A stretch of DNA of 64,000 nucleotides from Candidozyma auris (GCF_003013715.1 NC_072814.1:868001-932000); one strand, 5' to 3'. Shown: positions 17,202 to 27,754, counted from the stretch's first letter. Program-made: numbers and translations. The notes: generated by a model not told the origin, from the sequence alone.

Positions 17202-18728
17202 ATGAAAGCCTTCAAAATTGACAAGGAACTGATCAAGGCCTTTTGGTTACGGTTCAGTCTTCAAACCGTGCTAGTCATCGTCCTTTCCATGACTTTGGCC
17301 TACAACTTCCTTGTTCCGCTTGTCGATTGCAAGTTTACTGCTGTAGACGTGCCTCATCATCTTGTTGACGGTTATGGGGAACCCACTGATAATGAATTCA
17401 AGCACATCATTTCTGATATCTATTATCAGCATCTTGACGAGTACCAGGTAAATGACTCGAGGTTTATCTACTTGATTCCAAACTTTCGAGTCACCCACTC
17501 AGGGGCGACGGTGACGTACCAGCATGGCGTGTCGGAAGACTCATATTCCCTCAGAAACATTGATGGTGCCACCTTTGAAGCAAGAAGAGGGGTTGAGTTT
17601 AAATCTCTGAAGGCCATAGTTGCGTTCAACAAACTTAACAAGATCAACACCGAAATGATTGGTCTTATGAAAAGAGGTATAGACATCTTTCATGGCGAGG
17701 GGGCTCCTCTGGACTCCTTGTTTGAGAAGATGCTTGTGCTCAAAGGCTTCCAATTGGCGATTGTGATTTGCAGTTCCTTGTCCCTTTTTGGGTGTTTGGT
17801 GAGAGCGGTCAAGGACGCGCCACCGGTACGCTATGTGCTTGCGGGATTACTTGGAATCATGTCTATTTTGATTCTTGGGGATATGAGTACGAGATGCTCA
17901 ATTCACGCATCTGCTAAATATCGTACTTTGCCATTATACATCCTCAATGCTTTGCTCTATGTGGCGTTCTATGTGTGTCAAGCATGGGAGTTGGTAAAGG
18001 AGAATGTTGCAGCTGATGAAGGAGCCGTTTCTTCTCAAGAGAGCAACTCAAAACAGAATTCACTAGGAGCTATTTCCATTAAAAGATTAAATGATCCAAT
18101 ACTTCTCTCTTCTAACGATACTGGCTCCATAGACAGTGAGGCTAAAGGTGCACCTAGAATTGATATGATAAACAATTCGTCCTCTTCTGCGGAGAAAAGA
18201 CTGCGGGAAAGTCTTCGCCTCACCAGGAAGAAAGCTAGACGTATGGCCATCTCTCATTCGAAATCTCAAAGCTCCTTATCCGTTTCTCACATGAGCGCTG
18301 GACACACGGGTTCCAGTCAACTTGGAAAAGAAAAACCCTATCTTACCGACAACATGCCTCATTTGCCAGCTGTCGATATGTCGCTGCTGAAATACAGCAG
18401 TCTGGCCGTTGCGGAGCTGGGAAGTGGAAATCCGCACTTAAATAATTCAAAGTCACCGGATAATCCCGTCAAAACTGGCAGCGATGGTAATTCTGCTACA
18501 GAATCACAAGAGTTGTGCTTCAATTTCAACGGTGATGACGAGGGTACTCCTGACGCAACTACTAATCACACCCCAAAAAGCATTCGCAAACTCAGCAACA
18601 CGTTGCATGTTGAGGACAAACAAGTAAGCCCGGTACAAAAGGTCTTCCCTTCTGACTTCAGCAGTCTTCAAACCGAGCGCACAGGCAAGCAAACCTCAGT
18701 CTTCCACGAGAATATCGATGAAGATTGA
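17202..18728 (+). CDS. Unrecognised four-span membrane protein with a Ser-rich cytosolic tail
   Basis: This is a 508-residue protein. One helix lies near 18-38, an extracytosolic loop of about 140 residues follows, then three helices near 181-200, 208-230 and 242-262, and a long Ser/Asn-rich tail of about 240 residues with a basic RKKARRMA patch. The outline resembles SUR7/PalI-type four-span proteins of the fungal plasma membrane, but I see none of their signature loop motifs, so no family is assigned. A TATA-like TATAAAT sits about 12 bp before the ATG. CTG codons are frequent in the tail, which would make it more Ser-rich under CUG-Ser decoding. Confidence 0.75.
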   Translation: MKAFKIDKELIKAFWLRFSLQTVLVIVLSMTLAYNFLVPLVDCKFTAVDVPHHLVDGYGEPTDNEFKHIISDIYYQHLDEYQVNDSRFIYLIPNFRVTHSGATVTYQHGVSEDSYSLRNIDGATFEARRGVEFKSLKAIVAFNKLNKINTEMIGLMKRGIDIFHGEGAPLDSLFEKMLVLKGFQLAIVICSSLSLFGCLVRAVKDAPPVRYVLAGLLGIMSILILGDMSTRCSIHASAKYRTLPLYILNALLYVAFYVCQAWELVKENVAADEGAVSSQESNSKQNSLGAISIKRLNDPILLSSNDTGSIDSEAKGAPRIDMINNSSSSAEKRLRESLRLTRKKARRMAISHSKSQSSLSVSHMSAGHTGSSQLGKEKPYLTDNMPHLPAVDMSLLKYSSLAVAELGSGNPHLNNSKSPDNPVKTGSDGNSATESQELCFNFNGDDEGTPDATTNHTPKSIRKLSNTLHVEDKQVSPVQKVFPSDFSSLQTERTGKQTSVFHENIDED

Positions 18729-18736
18729 TATCGTAT

Positions 18737-19825
18737 CTAGAAATGTCTTGAGTCGTCCAAAAACACACTAATTGTGTCTTCGTAGCGTGGTTTGAACTCC
18801 CATTTGTGGTATATATTGTATAACTGCCATATTTCTTCGTCGGTTAGTTGCTTGAACTTTTTGTGTAGTGTTTCCTTTGGTATCTTCGGAACAAGATCGT
18901 CCTCAGCTCCTGGAGCCAAAATCTTGAATGCATTTGCGATATTATTTGTCATTCTAAACAGCATCGACTGGGTCAAATGATCTATCTCGTTTACGTCCAC
19001 TTCATCGAGCTCCTTTGGTATAACCTCGACCACTGCGAGTTCATTTCCCACCGGTGTAATTGAAGAGCTAGGTAGTAGCACTGGCTGATCCTTTATCACT
19101 AAACGAGGGTCATATCCGTCTCCTGCGCTATGTGGACCATGCTCATCAGGTTGGGCAATCGCTATTAGCTTCGAATCAGAGAACATGCCTCGCTTAGCTG
19201 ACGTTCTGTTCCTCTTTATAAAATATGGCCCCGCAAAGAACTTTTGAACAACGGTCTCAGGTGCCAAAACCACCATTCTGACTCGTCCGTATTTTTGTAG
19301 CCAGTTCTTATGAGCAATGCACATGAGCCACTGAGCAAATAACGATTCACCCATTTTGGCAGACGTTAGGTTGGCCACAACGAGCAACTGATCGTGCACT
19401 TTAGATCTCGGCTGGAATTCGGGTTCAAAAATCTTCTTTTCGAGAAACAAATCGTCATATGTCGACCATGAATGTCCGTCTTGTGGGGCTAGCATGAAGT
19501 TCTCTGAATTCTGGGTATGTGATTTGAGGTACTTGATTCTATCCTCCCAAGTTTTAACATGCTCCCTGTGATGTTCAATCAAAAGATGGTTCCTTGGTTT
19601 CAACTCGTAATTTATCATTGTCGATAGCAATCCATGGCCAGAAAAAACATCTATCACATCTACTCTTCCCTCCGAGTTGGGGTACTTATCCTTGAGTTGG
19701 AGCTTGTCTAAGATCGACTGGCAGGCGTCCGCGTGAATGACATTTCGAAACCCATACAGAAATTGAGGTCTAGCTGTCTTCCTAAAGTGGGTCTTCAACG
19801 CTGGGTTGAAGGAACGAAGCAGCAT
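18737..19825 (-). CDS. MTF1: Mtf1, mitochondrial RNA polymerase specificity factor
   Basis: This 362-residue protein belongs to the mtTFB/rRNA dimethylase-like family. Visible features are the N-terminal FLYGFRNV, the Rossmann-type motif VIDVFSGHGLLST near 57-69 with the following strand LLIEHHREHV, PQDGHSWSTYDDL, the VANLTSAKMGESLFAQWL segment, and the C-terminal WEFKPRYED. These follow the order of S. cerevisiae Mtf1 (341). It partners Rpo41 for promoter opening on mitochondrial DNA. It ends tail to tail with the four-span protein gene, only 8 bp away, and starts 270 bp from the divergent WBP2-like gene. Confidence 0.92.
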   Translation of the reverse strand: MLLRSFNPALKTHFRKTARPQFLYGFRNVIHADACQSILDKLQLKDKYPNSEGRVDVIDVFSGHGLLSTMINYELKPRNHLLIEHHREHVKTWEDRIKYLKSHTQNSENFMLAPQDGHSWSTYDDLFLEKKIFEPEFQPRSKVHDQLLVVANLTSAKMGESLFAQWLMCIAHKNWLQKYGRVRMVVLAPETVVQKFFAGPYFIKRNRTSAKRGMFSDSKLIAIAQPDEHGPHSAGDGYDPRLVIKDQPVLLPSSSITPVGNELAVVEVIPKELDEVDVNEIDHLTQSMLFRMTNNIANAFKILAPGAEDDLVPKIPKETLHKKFKQLTDEEIWQLYNIYHKWEFKPRYEDTISVFLDDSRHF

Positions 19826-20094
19826 GAATCAAGACGAAGCGCCATCGCAGCTTTAAGAAGCAGAGATCCATATACTTTATTTGCAGGAAAGATGGTTACC
19901 CCAGCTTTTGCTATTCTACATATTCCGATCAAAAAAGTTTCAATGTGAATTCGGCCTCATTTGTTACGAGGAATTATGGCAATTTTGGCGATTCAGGTCA
20001 TCATGACAACTTTGAGTACAGAGGGGGTCGAAAACACGGTCTTCCACTTGTCGCACTATACTACACTCATCTTACTACATACTTTCGCCTGACC

Positions 20095-20592
20095 ATGTCA
20101 GTGAACATCGTGCAAGTAGAGAATGGTCGTCCGAGACTCGAGCCCGGAGAAATTATCAAGTACAAGTCACACAGCTCACGTCAACAATTGACAATCAGAC
20201 TGAAATCGAAGGATGCTTCGATTAAGATCAACATTGAGGTCCTGGAGGGTCATGTGTATGTCACGAACCAGAGATTACTCTATGTTACAGCATCTGATGC
20301 TTCCAGGGGCGATATAGAGTCGTTCAGTATAGTTTTCAAGCAACTCCCATTGCTAAACTTCTCTCATTCTTTGAAGTCAGGTTGGTTTGGAGCTAACTAC
20401 TGGGAGTTCATGATTCTAAGTCCCGAAGAAGGTATATGTGATGGTTTCCCCAAGGAACAGTACTACGTTGGCCTGATAACGTTTAAAGATGGTGGAATGT
20501 ATGATTTCGGAGGCATCCTCAATGTGGCTCTTAACGATGCTGTCAATAATCCCCAAGTTGATGACGAGTTACCAAGATATTCTGAGCTCTAG
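20095..20592 (+). CDS. WBP2-like GRAM-domain protein
   Basis: This is a 165-residue protein starting MSVNIVQVENGRP at 20095. The frame is open for 50 codons upstream, but that part is not conserved-looking. The whole chain reads as a GRAM/PH-like domain of the WBP2 family: EGHVYVTNQRLLYVT, then FSIVFKQLPLL, SGWFGANYWEF and YYVGLITFKDGGMYDFGG. The pattern of turning into NQRL-YVT and then a FGANY motif is typical. No PPxY motif, the usual WW-domain ligand, is seen at the C-terminus (ends LPRYSEL). The cellular role is unknown to me. Confidence 0.8.
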   Translation: MSVNIVQVENGRPRLEPGEIIKYKSHSSRQQLTIRLKSKDASIKINIEVLEGHVYVTNQRLLYVTASDASRGDIESFSIVFKQLPLLNFSHSLKSGWFGANYWEFMILSPEEGICDGFPKEQYYVGLITFKDGGMYDFGGILNVALNDAVNNPQVDDELPRYSEL

Positions 20593-20646
20593 TATTACAG
20601 GTGACGCTTTACAGACGATTACTAAATTCTATTACTGCAATTCGAT

Positions 20647-23600
20647 TTAAATACCACCAGGGATATCGAAAAAGCGATCAGCCTCACCGTTGTCTTCGCC
20701 AGGAAGAAAACCATCAATGTTTCCGATGTCAGCAAGGTCTTCTGGTTTCATGTCGTTTTCGAATACATTTGCAGGCAGCCCTACCTTCAGGGGGTCCTCT
20801 GTTTCTGGTTTGGATTCGACATTGGATCCCTTGTCAGACTGGACGTCAACCGGCTGCTTAATTGCGGTGCCGCTAATAGCGAGTGGTTTGAGATTGTTAA
20901 TCTCGTCGAACTCTGTGAAATCGAGAGTCTTGTCGATTTCATCTTTTGGCATGTCTTGATAGAGCTCCTTAAATTTGGCAAGTGCCAAATTCTCTAACAC
21001 CGAGGCGTCTTGATATACAATCGACCCCTCCTCGTTGTAAATTCGGGCATTGCTGAATATCAAGTGAAGATCTTCCAAAAACTCTCTAATGTTTGTGTAT
21101 GTCTTATTGGCCATCCGCTTTTTGATAGCGTCCAAAGCAAGAGGATGTTTGATCAACACGTAATAATCAGGATACAATTTCTTTGATGGTTTCACCAAAA
21201 ACATATCACTCAACTTTCGATCTTCTGTCGTTAGCTCAAGCAAAGCTGTGTAAATTTCGGCAGTACGAGCTTGTAATGTCTCTCTCTCTTCGGGGGTAAG
21301 GGGGTCAATTGATGGGGTAGCTCTATTAGATGCACCCTTCAAACGAGGACGACCAATCTTCCCTTTCTTGGAGCGATTACTTGGTGTTGACGACCGAGGT
21401 CTCTTAGCTGCTGGCTCACCATCTGTGTTTGCTCTCCTACGCTTCTCGGATTCGTCTTTTCTCGGGCGACCCTTCTTTCTTGGAGCGATATCATCTTCAG
21501 ATTCTTCAGACGCGTACCCGTCAATCTTTTTGAGCCATTCCTCCTCTGTCATGTTGTCATCGTACTTCATCATTTTGCGTTCTCTGTTTCCTCTTCCGTA
21601 TTCTTCGATCAATTGTTCATCTGTCTTATAGTACACTTCTGGATCTTTCTGATATATCTCTGGGAGTTCTTGGTCAGAGTACAAACGACTAGGGTAACCT
21701 GCATTCTTCAATTCAAGCGCCCTATCTTCATCGATTTCTCGGAACTTAACGATCTCATCTTCGTTTCTGGCGATGACTTGGTTTAACTCTTCGTCATCCA
21801 ACTCATCGTCGTCTTCACCACCCTTTTGTCTTCTCTCCTCTTCCTTCTCCATAAGAGCACGCAACAATGCCTCTTGCTCTTCGGCTGTAGACTTGTTATC
21901 AAACTTACCTGCTTGAATGACTTTACCATCAATCTCCAATTTCTTGACAGCTCTTTCCAAAATAACCTCTTCAATAGAATCCTCAGTAACTAATCTCAAA
22001 ATTCTAACCTCATTCTTCTGACCAATTCTATGAGCTCTGTCTTGAGCCTGCAAATCTTGATGGGGGTTCCAATCGGAGTCAAAGATGATGACTGTGTCCG
22101 CGCTCTGTAAGTTCAAACCCAAACCACCGGCTCTCGTAGAAAGCAAAAAACAGAAATATTCTGAGTCAGGTGCATTGAACAACCGCAAAAGTTCAGTTCT
22201 GTCGTCCGACTTTGTTGCACCATCAAGTCTCATGTATTTCATGTCCCTCAATCGCAAGAAGTCCTCCATGATATCCATGATTTGAGTCATCTGGAAGAAA
22301 ATCAAGACCCTATGCCCTGTTTGCTTAAACTTAGGCAAAATCTTATCGAGCAACTCAAATTTACCAGCAACTCTCCAAATGGTGTCATTTGTTTCAGACC
22401 TTGGATTGATGATATTTTCAACCTCTTCGTAAACAAATGGATGATTGCAAATTTTTCTCAACTGCATGAGCTGATTGTTTGCATTCTTGATCGTCGAGGG
22501 TCTTTGACCTGTGACAGATTCACCAGCAAACAAGGCATTGTACTTCAACATCATTCTGTAAAGTTTGGACTGTAAAGACGACATCTTGCACTTAACAACC
22601 TTCTCAACCTTATTTGGCAAATCTTTCTCAACGTCTTTTTTGAGACGTCTTAACAAAAATGGACGCAAGACTTTATGCAATCTTCTGATCACCAACAATG
22701 ACTCCTCTTCGCTCAACTCAATCTTGTCTTGACCCCCGGTGTTGGCAAATGGCGTGTTGAACCAGTCATCAAAAGATTTAACCGAATTGAAAATCTTTGG
22801 AAGTACGAAGTTCAACAAAGCCCAAAGCTCTGGAAGGTTATTCTGCAAAGGAGTACCGGTCAAAATCAATCTATAATCACTGTGGTAATTTTGCGTCAAG
22901 GTTTCGGATAACTTTGAGTTGGTATTCTTCATTCTATGACCTTCATCGATGATCATATGGACCCACTTGGTCTTCGAAAGGAGACTTTTATCTTTGATGA
23001 TGTACTCGAATGTGGTCAAGAGGACTTGGAAATTTCCCTGTCTTACCTCTTGCTGCAATACTTTCCTTTGAACTGGCGTACCTTTATACGTAATCTTCTT
23101 TAAAGCAGGTGCCCATTTCTCGAATTCTAGATTCCAATTCGTTAAAGTGGAGAGCGGAACGATGACAAGAAAGGGTCCCGGGACATTTTTCTTTTCGACC
23201 AAATACGTCAACAAGGATATAGTTTGAATCGTTTTTCCCAAACCCATCTCGTCTGCTAAAATTCCGTTTAAATGATTATTGTATAATGAGACCATCCATT
23301 GCAACCCCTTCAACTGATACTCTTTCAAAGTACCACCAACCAATATGGTTGGCTGACTGAGGACCTCTTCCTTTACTCGATGAGCAACATGATAGTAATC
23401 AACCTTCTCTCTTTTCTCTTCCGCGGGCTCGTCGTCTACCTCCGGTTCATTCTCTGTGGTTCTATGATCAATGAGCTCCTGTGTGGCTTTCTGCTGAGTC
23501 TGCACGGCTTGCGCCAAGCTATCCAAGAACTGGTTCGTCTGATTCAACAAATGGGTAATTCTTGTGTCCTTCGTATGATCTAATAACTTTAAATAAGCTT

Positions 23601-25632
23601 CTTCATCATTCAGCTTCAAAGCCTGCAAACGTTGCTTAGCCATTCTTTCAACCTTCTTTTGTTCCTCCTTTGCAATCTGTGTATGCAAACTATTAATTCT
23701 GATACCAAGTCGCTCAAGTTTCTCTCTGCGGGCATTTATTCTTTCAGAATTTTTCGTGTGAAATTGAAGAATCTTTGACACCTGAACTTGATGCTTCTTG
23801 TTCTGAGCTTGAACGAGGGAGTTGAGTTGTTGTTTGTATAATTCCTCCGTCGCTACGACGTTCTCCAAAGTCAAACTACCGAACTTGGCAAGAAAATTTG
23901 GATGAGAATTTGGCAACAAGGACCTGCTGAACCAAAGCTGCGAGAGGATCTTCCCTCTTACCTCCTTTTGGTAGGGTAGTAGTTCAAGCTCGCCTAGCTC
24001 CACTAATATATCATTCTTTTCTGACTCGTCTGTTGTAGATTCTAGTTTTTTCTGTAGCTGAGTGACTCTAGCGTCGATCTGAAGCATTATATGCGATTCC
24101 CGATTCGCAACAATATCGTCAATATCAATGCTGTTCGGCATAAGATATGGATACTTGATCCTGTTTTGCCCCGAATACAAGGAGTTGAAAGAGATATCTT
24201 CTTTCATGTTAACTCCAACCTTTGGAAGCTCAAAAGTATCGACCACAAGGTTGGGCTTGCTTATAGGTACAATAAGCTGTTTTGAAAGATCCTCATTTTG
24301 TGAAAGCTCATCGAAACTAAGTGGTGGTTCGGCTGGTCGAGTGACGGGCACTGAAGAAGAAGGTTGCGATGCAGGCTGGATACGAGGTGTGCCGGTAGCA
24401 GACTTCTTCCCTCTCTTTTTCGGTTCTGCTCTATCTTGTGTTGGCTTTGGCGTGCCTCCTTGCAGGGACATTTGCGTTGAGGGTTGACCTTGGGCAGCGA
24501 TCTGAGTGCCTCTTCGGCTCGAGGGTGTAGGGGGTTGCTGAACACCGAGCTGAGGGCTGTGGAAAGGCACCAGGCCGGGAACAGCACCGCCAACTGCGGC
24601 AGGCAGCTGCTGGATGACAGACTGGGGTCTGCTTTGGGGGTTCACAGGAGCCATGGGAGGCTGGTTGCGGATTTGATTGTGTAATTGCTGATTCTGAAGA
24701 TGCTGGTTGGCCATTTTCTGAGGACCCTGTTGTGACGGGTCGCCGCTGAACGCCAACCTTTCGTTGGTAGCCATTTCGGCTAGGTTTTGCGGTATAGCAG
24801 GGAAGCCGTTGCCAGGGTTGCGAAAGAGCATCTTCACCATTTGATGTTGCAGCTTGAGTAATTGCATCTGCTGCTGTGAAAAGGGACCCTCGTTGGGTGG
24901 TGTTGGGCCCGAACCGAAGCCGTTATTGCCTAGAGAGTTACCAACAGCACCTTGTTGTAGGGCAGTGGCCGCTGCAGCACCAGGAACTGTTTGCATCTGA
25001 CCCATTGCTGGGCCACCATGCATACCTGGAGGAATGCCTCCTTGGAGACCGGTGTCCATGCCCTGAGGCTGACCCACCGACGGGGTGTTGGCCATGAGGG
25101 CATGAGGAGACTGACTTATCGGTGAGTGTGAGTTGGGACCACTCATCATGGGCATCTGCCCTCCTGCTGGGAGAACGTTAGCGTTTCCTACTGCAGGTGT
25201 GTTCATGGCATTCGTAGAAGCATGGGACCCTGGCGCCATGCCTTGCATCTGCATATATGGCTGGTTGTTGATATTTTGAGCCATTGGGTTTCCGTTTGCC
25301 ATGCCTCCCATTTGGTTCATATTTATCTGGTTCACGTTGCTAGCGTTCCCACCGGCCATGTTGCCTGGTACATTACCCATGGCATTGAACTGGCTCTGTT
25401 GAGGCAGTTGGCCTTGTTGCAATTGAGCCAGGTTCGGTTTTACGCCATTTTGTTGTTGCTGTTGCTGCTGCTGTTGCTGTCTCTGGGCAGCCTGGAGCTG
25501 GAAAAACCGTATCACCTTCAGCAATTGGTTGTACTCTGGGACATTTTGAACCTGGTCCCCGTACTGTTGCTTGAGCTGATGCCAGCGCTGGACATAGCGC
25601 TGGATCTCTTCCCTTGTGGGCTGTCTGTTCAT
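20647..25632 (-). CDS. SNF2: Snf2, catalytic ATPase of the SWI/SNF chromatin remodeller
   Basis: This is a 1661-residue protein. ATG at 25632 (MNRQPTREE); the frame opens nine bases earlier only with TTG. In order: a QLQ-like N-terminal helix region, a Gln tract at about 50-65, a long Gln/Asn/Pro-rich activation-type region to about 460, the HSA region and helical linker (about 560-690), the helicase ATPase with Walker A DEMGLGKT (about 800), DEGH box (about 900), and motif V/VI GGLGLNLQSAD to RAHRIGQ (about 1180-1207). AT-hook-like GRPR motifs lie near 1385 and 1425, and a bromodomain (YPDYYVLIKHPLALDAI) at about 1465-1550. Length and the Q-rich N-terminus favour Snf2 over Sth1. No CTG was seen at the conserved helicase leucines I checked. 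Confidence 0.95.
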   Translation of the reverse strand: MNRQPTREEIQRYVQRWHQLKQQYGDQVQNVPEYNQLLKVIRFFQLQAAQRQQQQQQQQQQNGVKPNLAQLQQGQLPQQSQFNAMGNVPGNMAGGNASNVNQINMNQMGGMANGNPMAQNINNQPYMQMQGMAPGSHASTNAMNTPAVGNANVLPAGGQMPMMSGPNSHSPISQSPHALMANTPSVGQPQGMDTGLQGGIPPGMHGGPAMGQMQTVPGAAAATALQQGAVGNSLGNNGFGSGPTPPNEGPFSQQQMQLLKLQHQMVKMLFRNPGNGFPAIPQNLAEMATNERLAFSGDPSQQGPQKMANQHLQNQQLHNQIRNQPPMAPVNPQSRPQSVIQQLPAAVGGAVPGLVPFHSPQLGVQQPPTPSSRRGTQIAAQGQPSTQMSLQGGTPKPTQDRAEPKKRGKKSATGTPRIQPASQPSSSVPVTRPAEPPLSFDELSQNEDLSKQLIVPISKPNLVVDTFELPKVGVNMKEDISFNSLYSGQNRIKYPYLMPNSIDIDDIVANRESHIMLQIDARVTQLQKKLESTTDESEKNDILVELGELELLPYQKEVRGKILSQLWFSRSLLPNSHPNFLAKFGSLTLENVVATEELYKQQLNSLVQAQNKKHQVQVSKILQFHTKNSERINARREKLERLGIRINSLHTQIAKEEQKKVERMAKQRLQALKLNDEEAYLKLLDHTKDTRITHLLNQTNQFLDSLAQAVQTQQKATQELIDHRTTENEPEVDDEPAEEKREKVDYYHVAHRVKEEVLSQPTILVGGTLKEYQLKGLQWMVSLYNNHLNGILADEMGLGKTIQTISLLTYLVEKKNVPGPFLVIVPLSTLTNWNLEFEKWAPALKKITYKGTPVQRKVLQQEVRQGNFQVLLTTFEYIIKDKSLLSKTKWVHMIIDEGHRMKNTNSKLSETLTQNYHSDYRLILTGTPLQNNLPELWALLNFVLPKIFNSVKSFDDWFNTPFANTGGQDKIELSEEESLLVIRRLHKVLRPFLLRRLKKDVEKDLPNKVEKVVKCKMSSLQSKLYRMMLKYNALFAGESVTGQRPSTIKNANNQLMQLRKICNHPFVYEEVENIINPRSETNDTIWRVAGKFELLDKILPKFKQTGHRVLIFFQMTQIMDIMEDFLRLRDMKYMRLDGATKSDDRTELLRLFNAPDSEYFCFLLSTRAGGLGLNLQSADTVIIFDSDWNPHQDLQAQDRAHRIGQKNEVRILRLVTEDSIEEVILERAVKKLEIDGKVIQAGKFDNKSTAEEQEALLRALMEKEEERRQKGGEDDDELDDEELNQVIARNEDEIVKFREIDEDRALELKNAGYPSRLYSDQELPEIYQKDPEVYYKTDEQLIEEYGRGNRERKMMKYDDNMTEEEWLKKIDGYASEESEDDIAPRKKGRPRKDESEKRRRANTDGEPAAKRPRSSTPSNRSKKGKIGRPRLKGASNRATPSIDPLTPEERETLQARTAEIYTALLELTTEDRKLSDMFLVKPSKKLYPDYYVLIKHPLALDAIKKRMANKTYTNIREFLEDLHLIFSNARIYNEEGSIVYQDASVLENLALAKFKELYQDMPKDEIDKTLDFTEFDEINNLKPLAISGTAIKQPVDVQSDKGSNVESKPETEDPLKVGLPANVFENDMKPEDLADIGNIDGFLPGEDNGEADRFFDIPGGI
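25452..25491 (-). repeat. Gln-coding CAG/CAA tract in SNF2
   Basis: A mixed CAA/CAG run encodes about a dozen glutamines near the N-terminus of Snf2. It is probably polymorphic in length between strains. Confidence 0.75.
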
Positions 25633-26644
25633 GGCCAGCAAGTTTTTGGTCCACGATGACTTTTAGCAAGAGATATGTCCAAAAAGGGTTCGGCTTGTGC
25701 TTGATTGAGATTGTTAGACACAGTAGTTAATCCTCGCTTTTTTTTTGTTTAGTGGTCGTGCGCGGCTCGTGAAGGATACCCATAGTTAACTGATAGTTAG
25801 TGGGAGAGTTCTTTTTGAGCTCTTGCCAGCTGCCGAGCCTGATGCAGGTACAATCAGTTGAAAGCTAAATTGATGCAGCTATTAGGGCCCCAAAAAATCA
25901 ACTTCCAGCACACTTTATTATTCGAATTTTTTTGCAAGTAGTGGCGTTGGATAATGCAAGTTTTTGACGTGCTTTTGCGTTTTTGGCTTCTTAGTTAAAG
26001 GTTTCTGTTTTTTTCGTAATCTGACACGTAAAAGTAGCAGTTATGGACAATGTATTAAAAAAAGAATAAAATGAAAAGAGGAAAAAGTTCCTTAGAGAAG
26101 AAATCAAAAGAAAAGACAGGTAGACAGGATTATGCAACAAAGACCACCAAACGTCACTGTCTCACCTTCCCTCTTCTCTGCTAATAGTGTTATTTGTAGT
26201 ACTTATCTGGTACTTGTAGCAGTCCGAAGAGATGTAAGCAATGAAGGAAAGTAATTCTACAGAAATTTTCCGTTTAGCTGGGCTCGGGCTCTTAAAATAC
26301 TGATAGCTGGTCTACAGAGAATTATTGAAATTGGGGGGCCACGTATGAATTTTTTCGTTGTGATGTCACTGACTTCAGCTTCTTGTAAAATATGCTAATG
26401 GAGGAATACGATGTAGTCTATTTTACGATTTCTTCCACTACGTCTATCATACGTACAATTCACCTTGTCCTCTTAATGAGTGCCATTGTGTCGTTGCATT
26501 TGCTATAAACGACGCCTCGAAGTGCGTTCTTCAGCGTGCCAAATAGGTCCTGGAAAGAATACTTGGAGGTGCTAGCGGCTATGGTATGACCTCATTTTAT
26601 TCACTGGTCCTTAATGCCAACTTCTCACGTCTTCAACATCGATC
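25633..26644. other. SNF2 upstream region and NMD4 3' flank
   Basis: About 1 kb without a gene. T/A-rich runs are at 25739-25749 and 26050-26110. On the minus strand a branch-point plus acceptor arrangement, CACTAAC then TATCAG (25790-25802), lies about 160 bp before the SNF2 ATG (see findings). Confidence 0.5.
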
Positions 26645-27754
26645 CTACTTCTTCGGAATGTAGAGCTTCTTGCCTGCGGGCTTGACTCGAGGTGCATAGT
26701 TTATCTGAGAGAATTTCTCCTCCTTCACAGTCTCAGGGTTGACAGGCTCAAGAGCTTTACTCTCTGGAGCTTTCTTCGCTGCCGATTTCTCCTTCTTGCC
26801 CTTGCGGCGTCTATCTGTACCGACATCCAGGTAGGCGTATTTAGTGGTATCGACCCACTGATGCAATATGCCACGGTCCACGGAGTCGTATCGATCAGCC
26901 TCCGCGTTAAACCCTTCTCCTGGAGCCAGGATCTTGAATCCAGTGACATCTTCTGATTGGAAGATAAGAAGCTCTGCCTCGTTGACATTCAAGCAGTCAA
27001 CGCCAAAACTGCTGGCCCACACTTTGGTCACAGAGTCTTCTGTCACCAATTTCCATTGCGCTCCGTTGTTGAGTTCGAATTCAGGATGGAATGGATCGAT
27101 ATACCTTTTGTAGATGCACGAACGAATCAAATGCTTCAACCAAGGCGGGATCGTGGCGAGCTCCTCGGCCTCTTTTTTCTCTTCTTCTACATCAGCAGCT
27201 TTTGGACGTCCCAACACCGTATTCGCCAACTTAGTCTTGTGGTAAGGGAAGTCTTTGACCCTAGGCGGTTGTACTTGGAACTTGAGACACTTCTCCCAAT
27301 GAGGGAAACTATGGTTGCGTTGCTCAATGAGCAAGTTGTATGTGAGCTTTGGAGGCGCTGGATCTTCAGACACGCCCTCCTCGAAACTTGGCACTGACTG
27401 TTCCTCATCAAGCACTTGATCAATGAGCTTTAGGGCATCTCTGGCGTTGGAGGCCACAATGGACGTGCCTTTCTTCGCAAAGTCAAACTCGTGAAGCGTA
27501 TAGGTGGGTATGTAAATGTTGAGCACCACCCTGCTTTCCTTTCGATCCTTGAGCTGACTGTCGATGTAACCCTTGTCGAACCATCTCTTCACATTGCCTA
27601 TGCCTCTGACAAAAGCGAAGTGGTCTAGGATAAGATTGACCACTCTGACACTTTGAGAGTCAGGAGAATTCTGGTTATTGGCCCGCTGCGTGGCAATTGC
27701 CTTGAAGTCCTCCTCGGGCCCGTCATCTCCCGAGGCTTGTATAGCAGGGTCCAT
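26645..27754 (-). CDS. NMD4: Nmd4-like PIN-domain factor of nonsense-mediated mRNA decay
   Basis: This is a 369-residue protein. The N-terminal half matches the PIN domain of S. cerevisiae Nmd4 in order: a strand with VNLILDHFAFVRGIGNVKRW (PIN acidic residue Asp44), then VVLNIYIPTYTLHEFDF, ALKLIDQVL, and PPWLKHLIRSCIYKRYI with WKLVTEDSVTKVWASSFGV. Nmd4 is a Upf1 partner in decay of premature-stop transcripts. This protein is longer than the S. cerevisiae one (218), through an N-terminal extension, an insert near 125-200 and a Lys-rich C-terminus (ending KKLYIPKK). Catalytic activity cannot be judged from sequence alone. Confidence 0.85.
   Translation of the reverse strand: MDPAIQASGDDGPEEDFKAIATQRANNQNSPDSQSVRVVNLILDHFAFVRGIGNVKRWFDKGYIDSQLKDRKESRVVLNIYIPTYTLHEFDFAKKGTSIVASNARDALKLIDQVLDEEQSVPSFEEGVSEDPAPPKLTYNLLIEQRNHSFPHWEKCLKFQVQPPRVKDFPYHKTKLANTVLGRPKAADVEEEKKEAEELATIPPWLKHLIRSCIYKRYIDPFHPEFELNNGAQWKLVTEDSVTKVWASSFGVDCLNVNEAELLIFQSEDVTGFKILAPGEGFNAEADRYDSVDRGILHQWVDTTKYAYLDVGTDRRRKGKKEKSAAKKAPESKALEPVNPETVKEEKFSQINYAPRVKPAGKKLYIPKK

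Noticed and set aside
17202..18728. RIM9/PalI identity for the four-span protein (RIM9 is near RNA14 in S. cerevisiae)
   Set aside because: The extracytosolic loop lacks PalI-type motifs; only the number of spans agrees.
20647..25632. STH1 as identity of the remodeller ATPase
   Set aside because: The length, the Q-rich N-terminal region and the QLQ-like start match Snf2 rather than the shorter Sth1.
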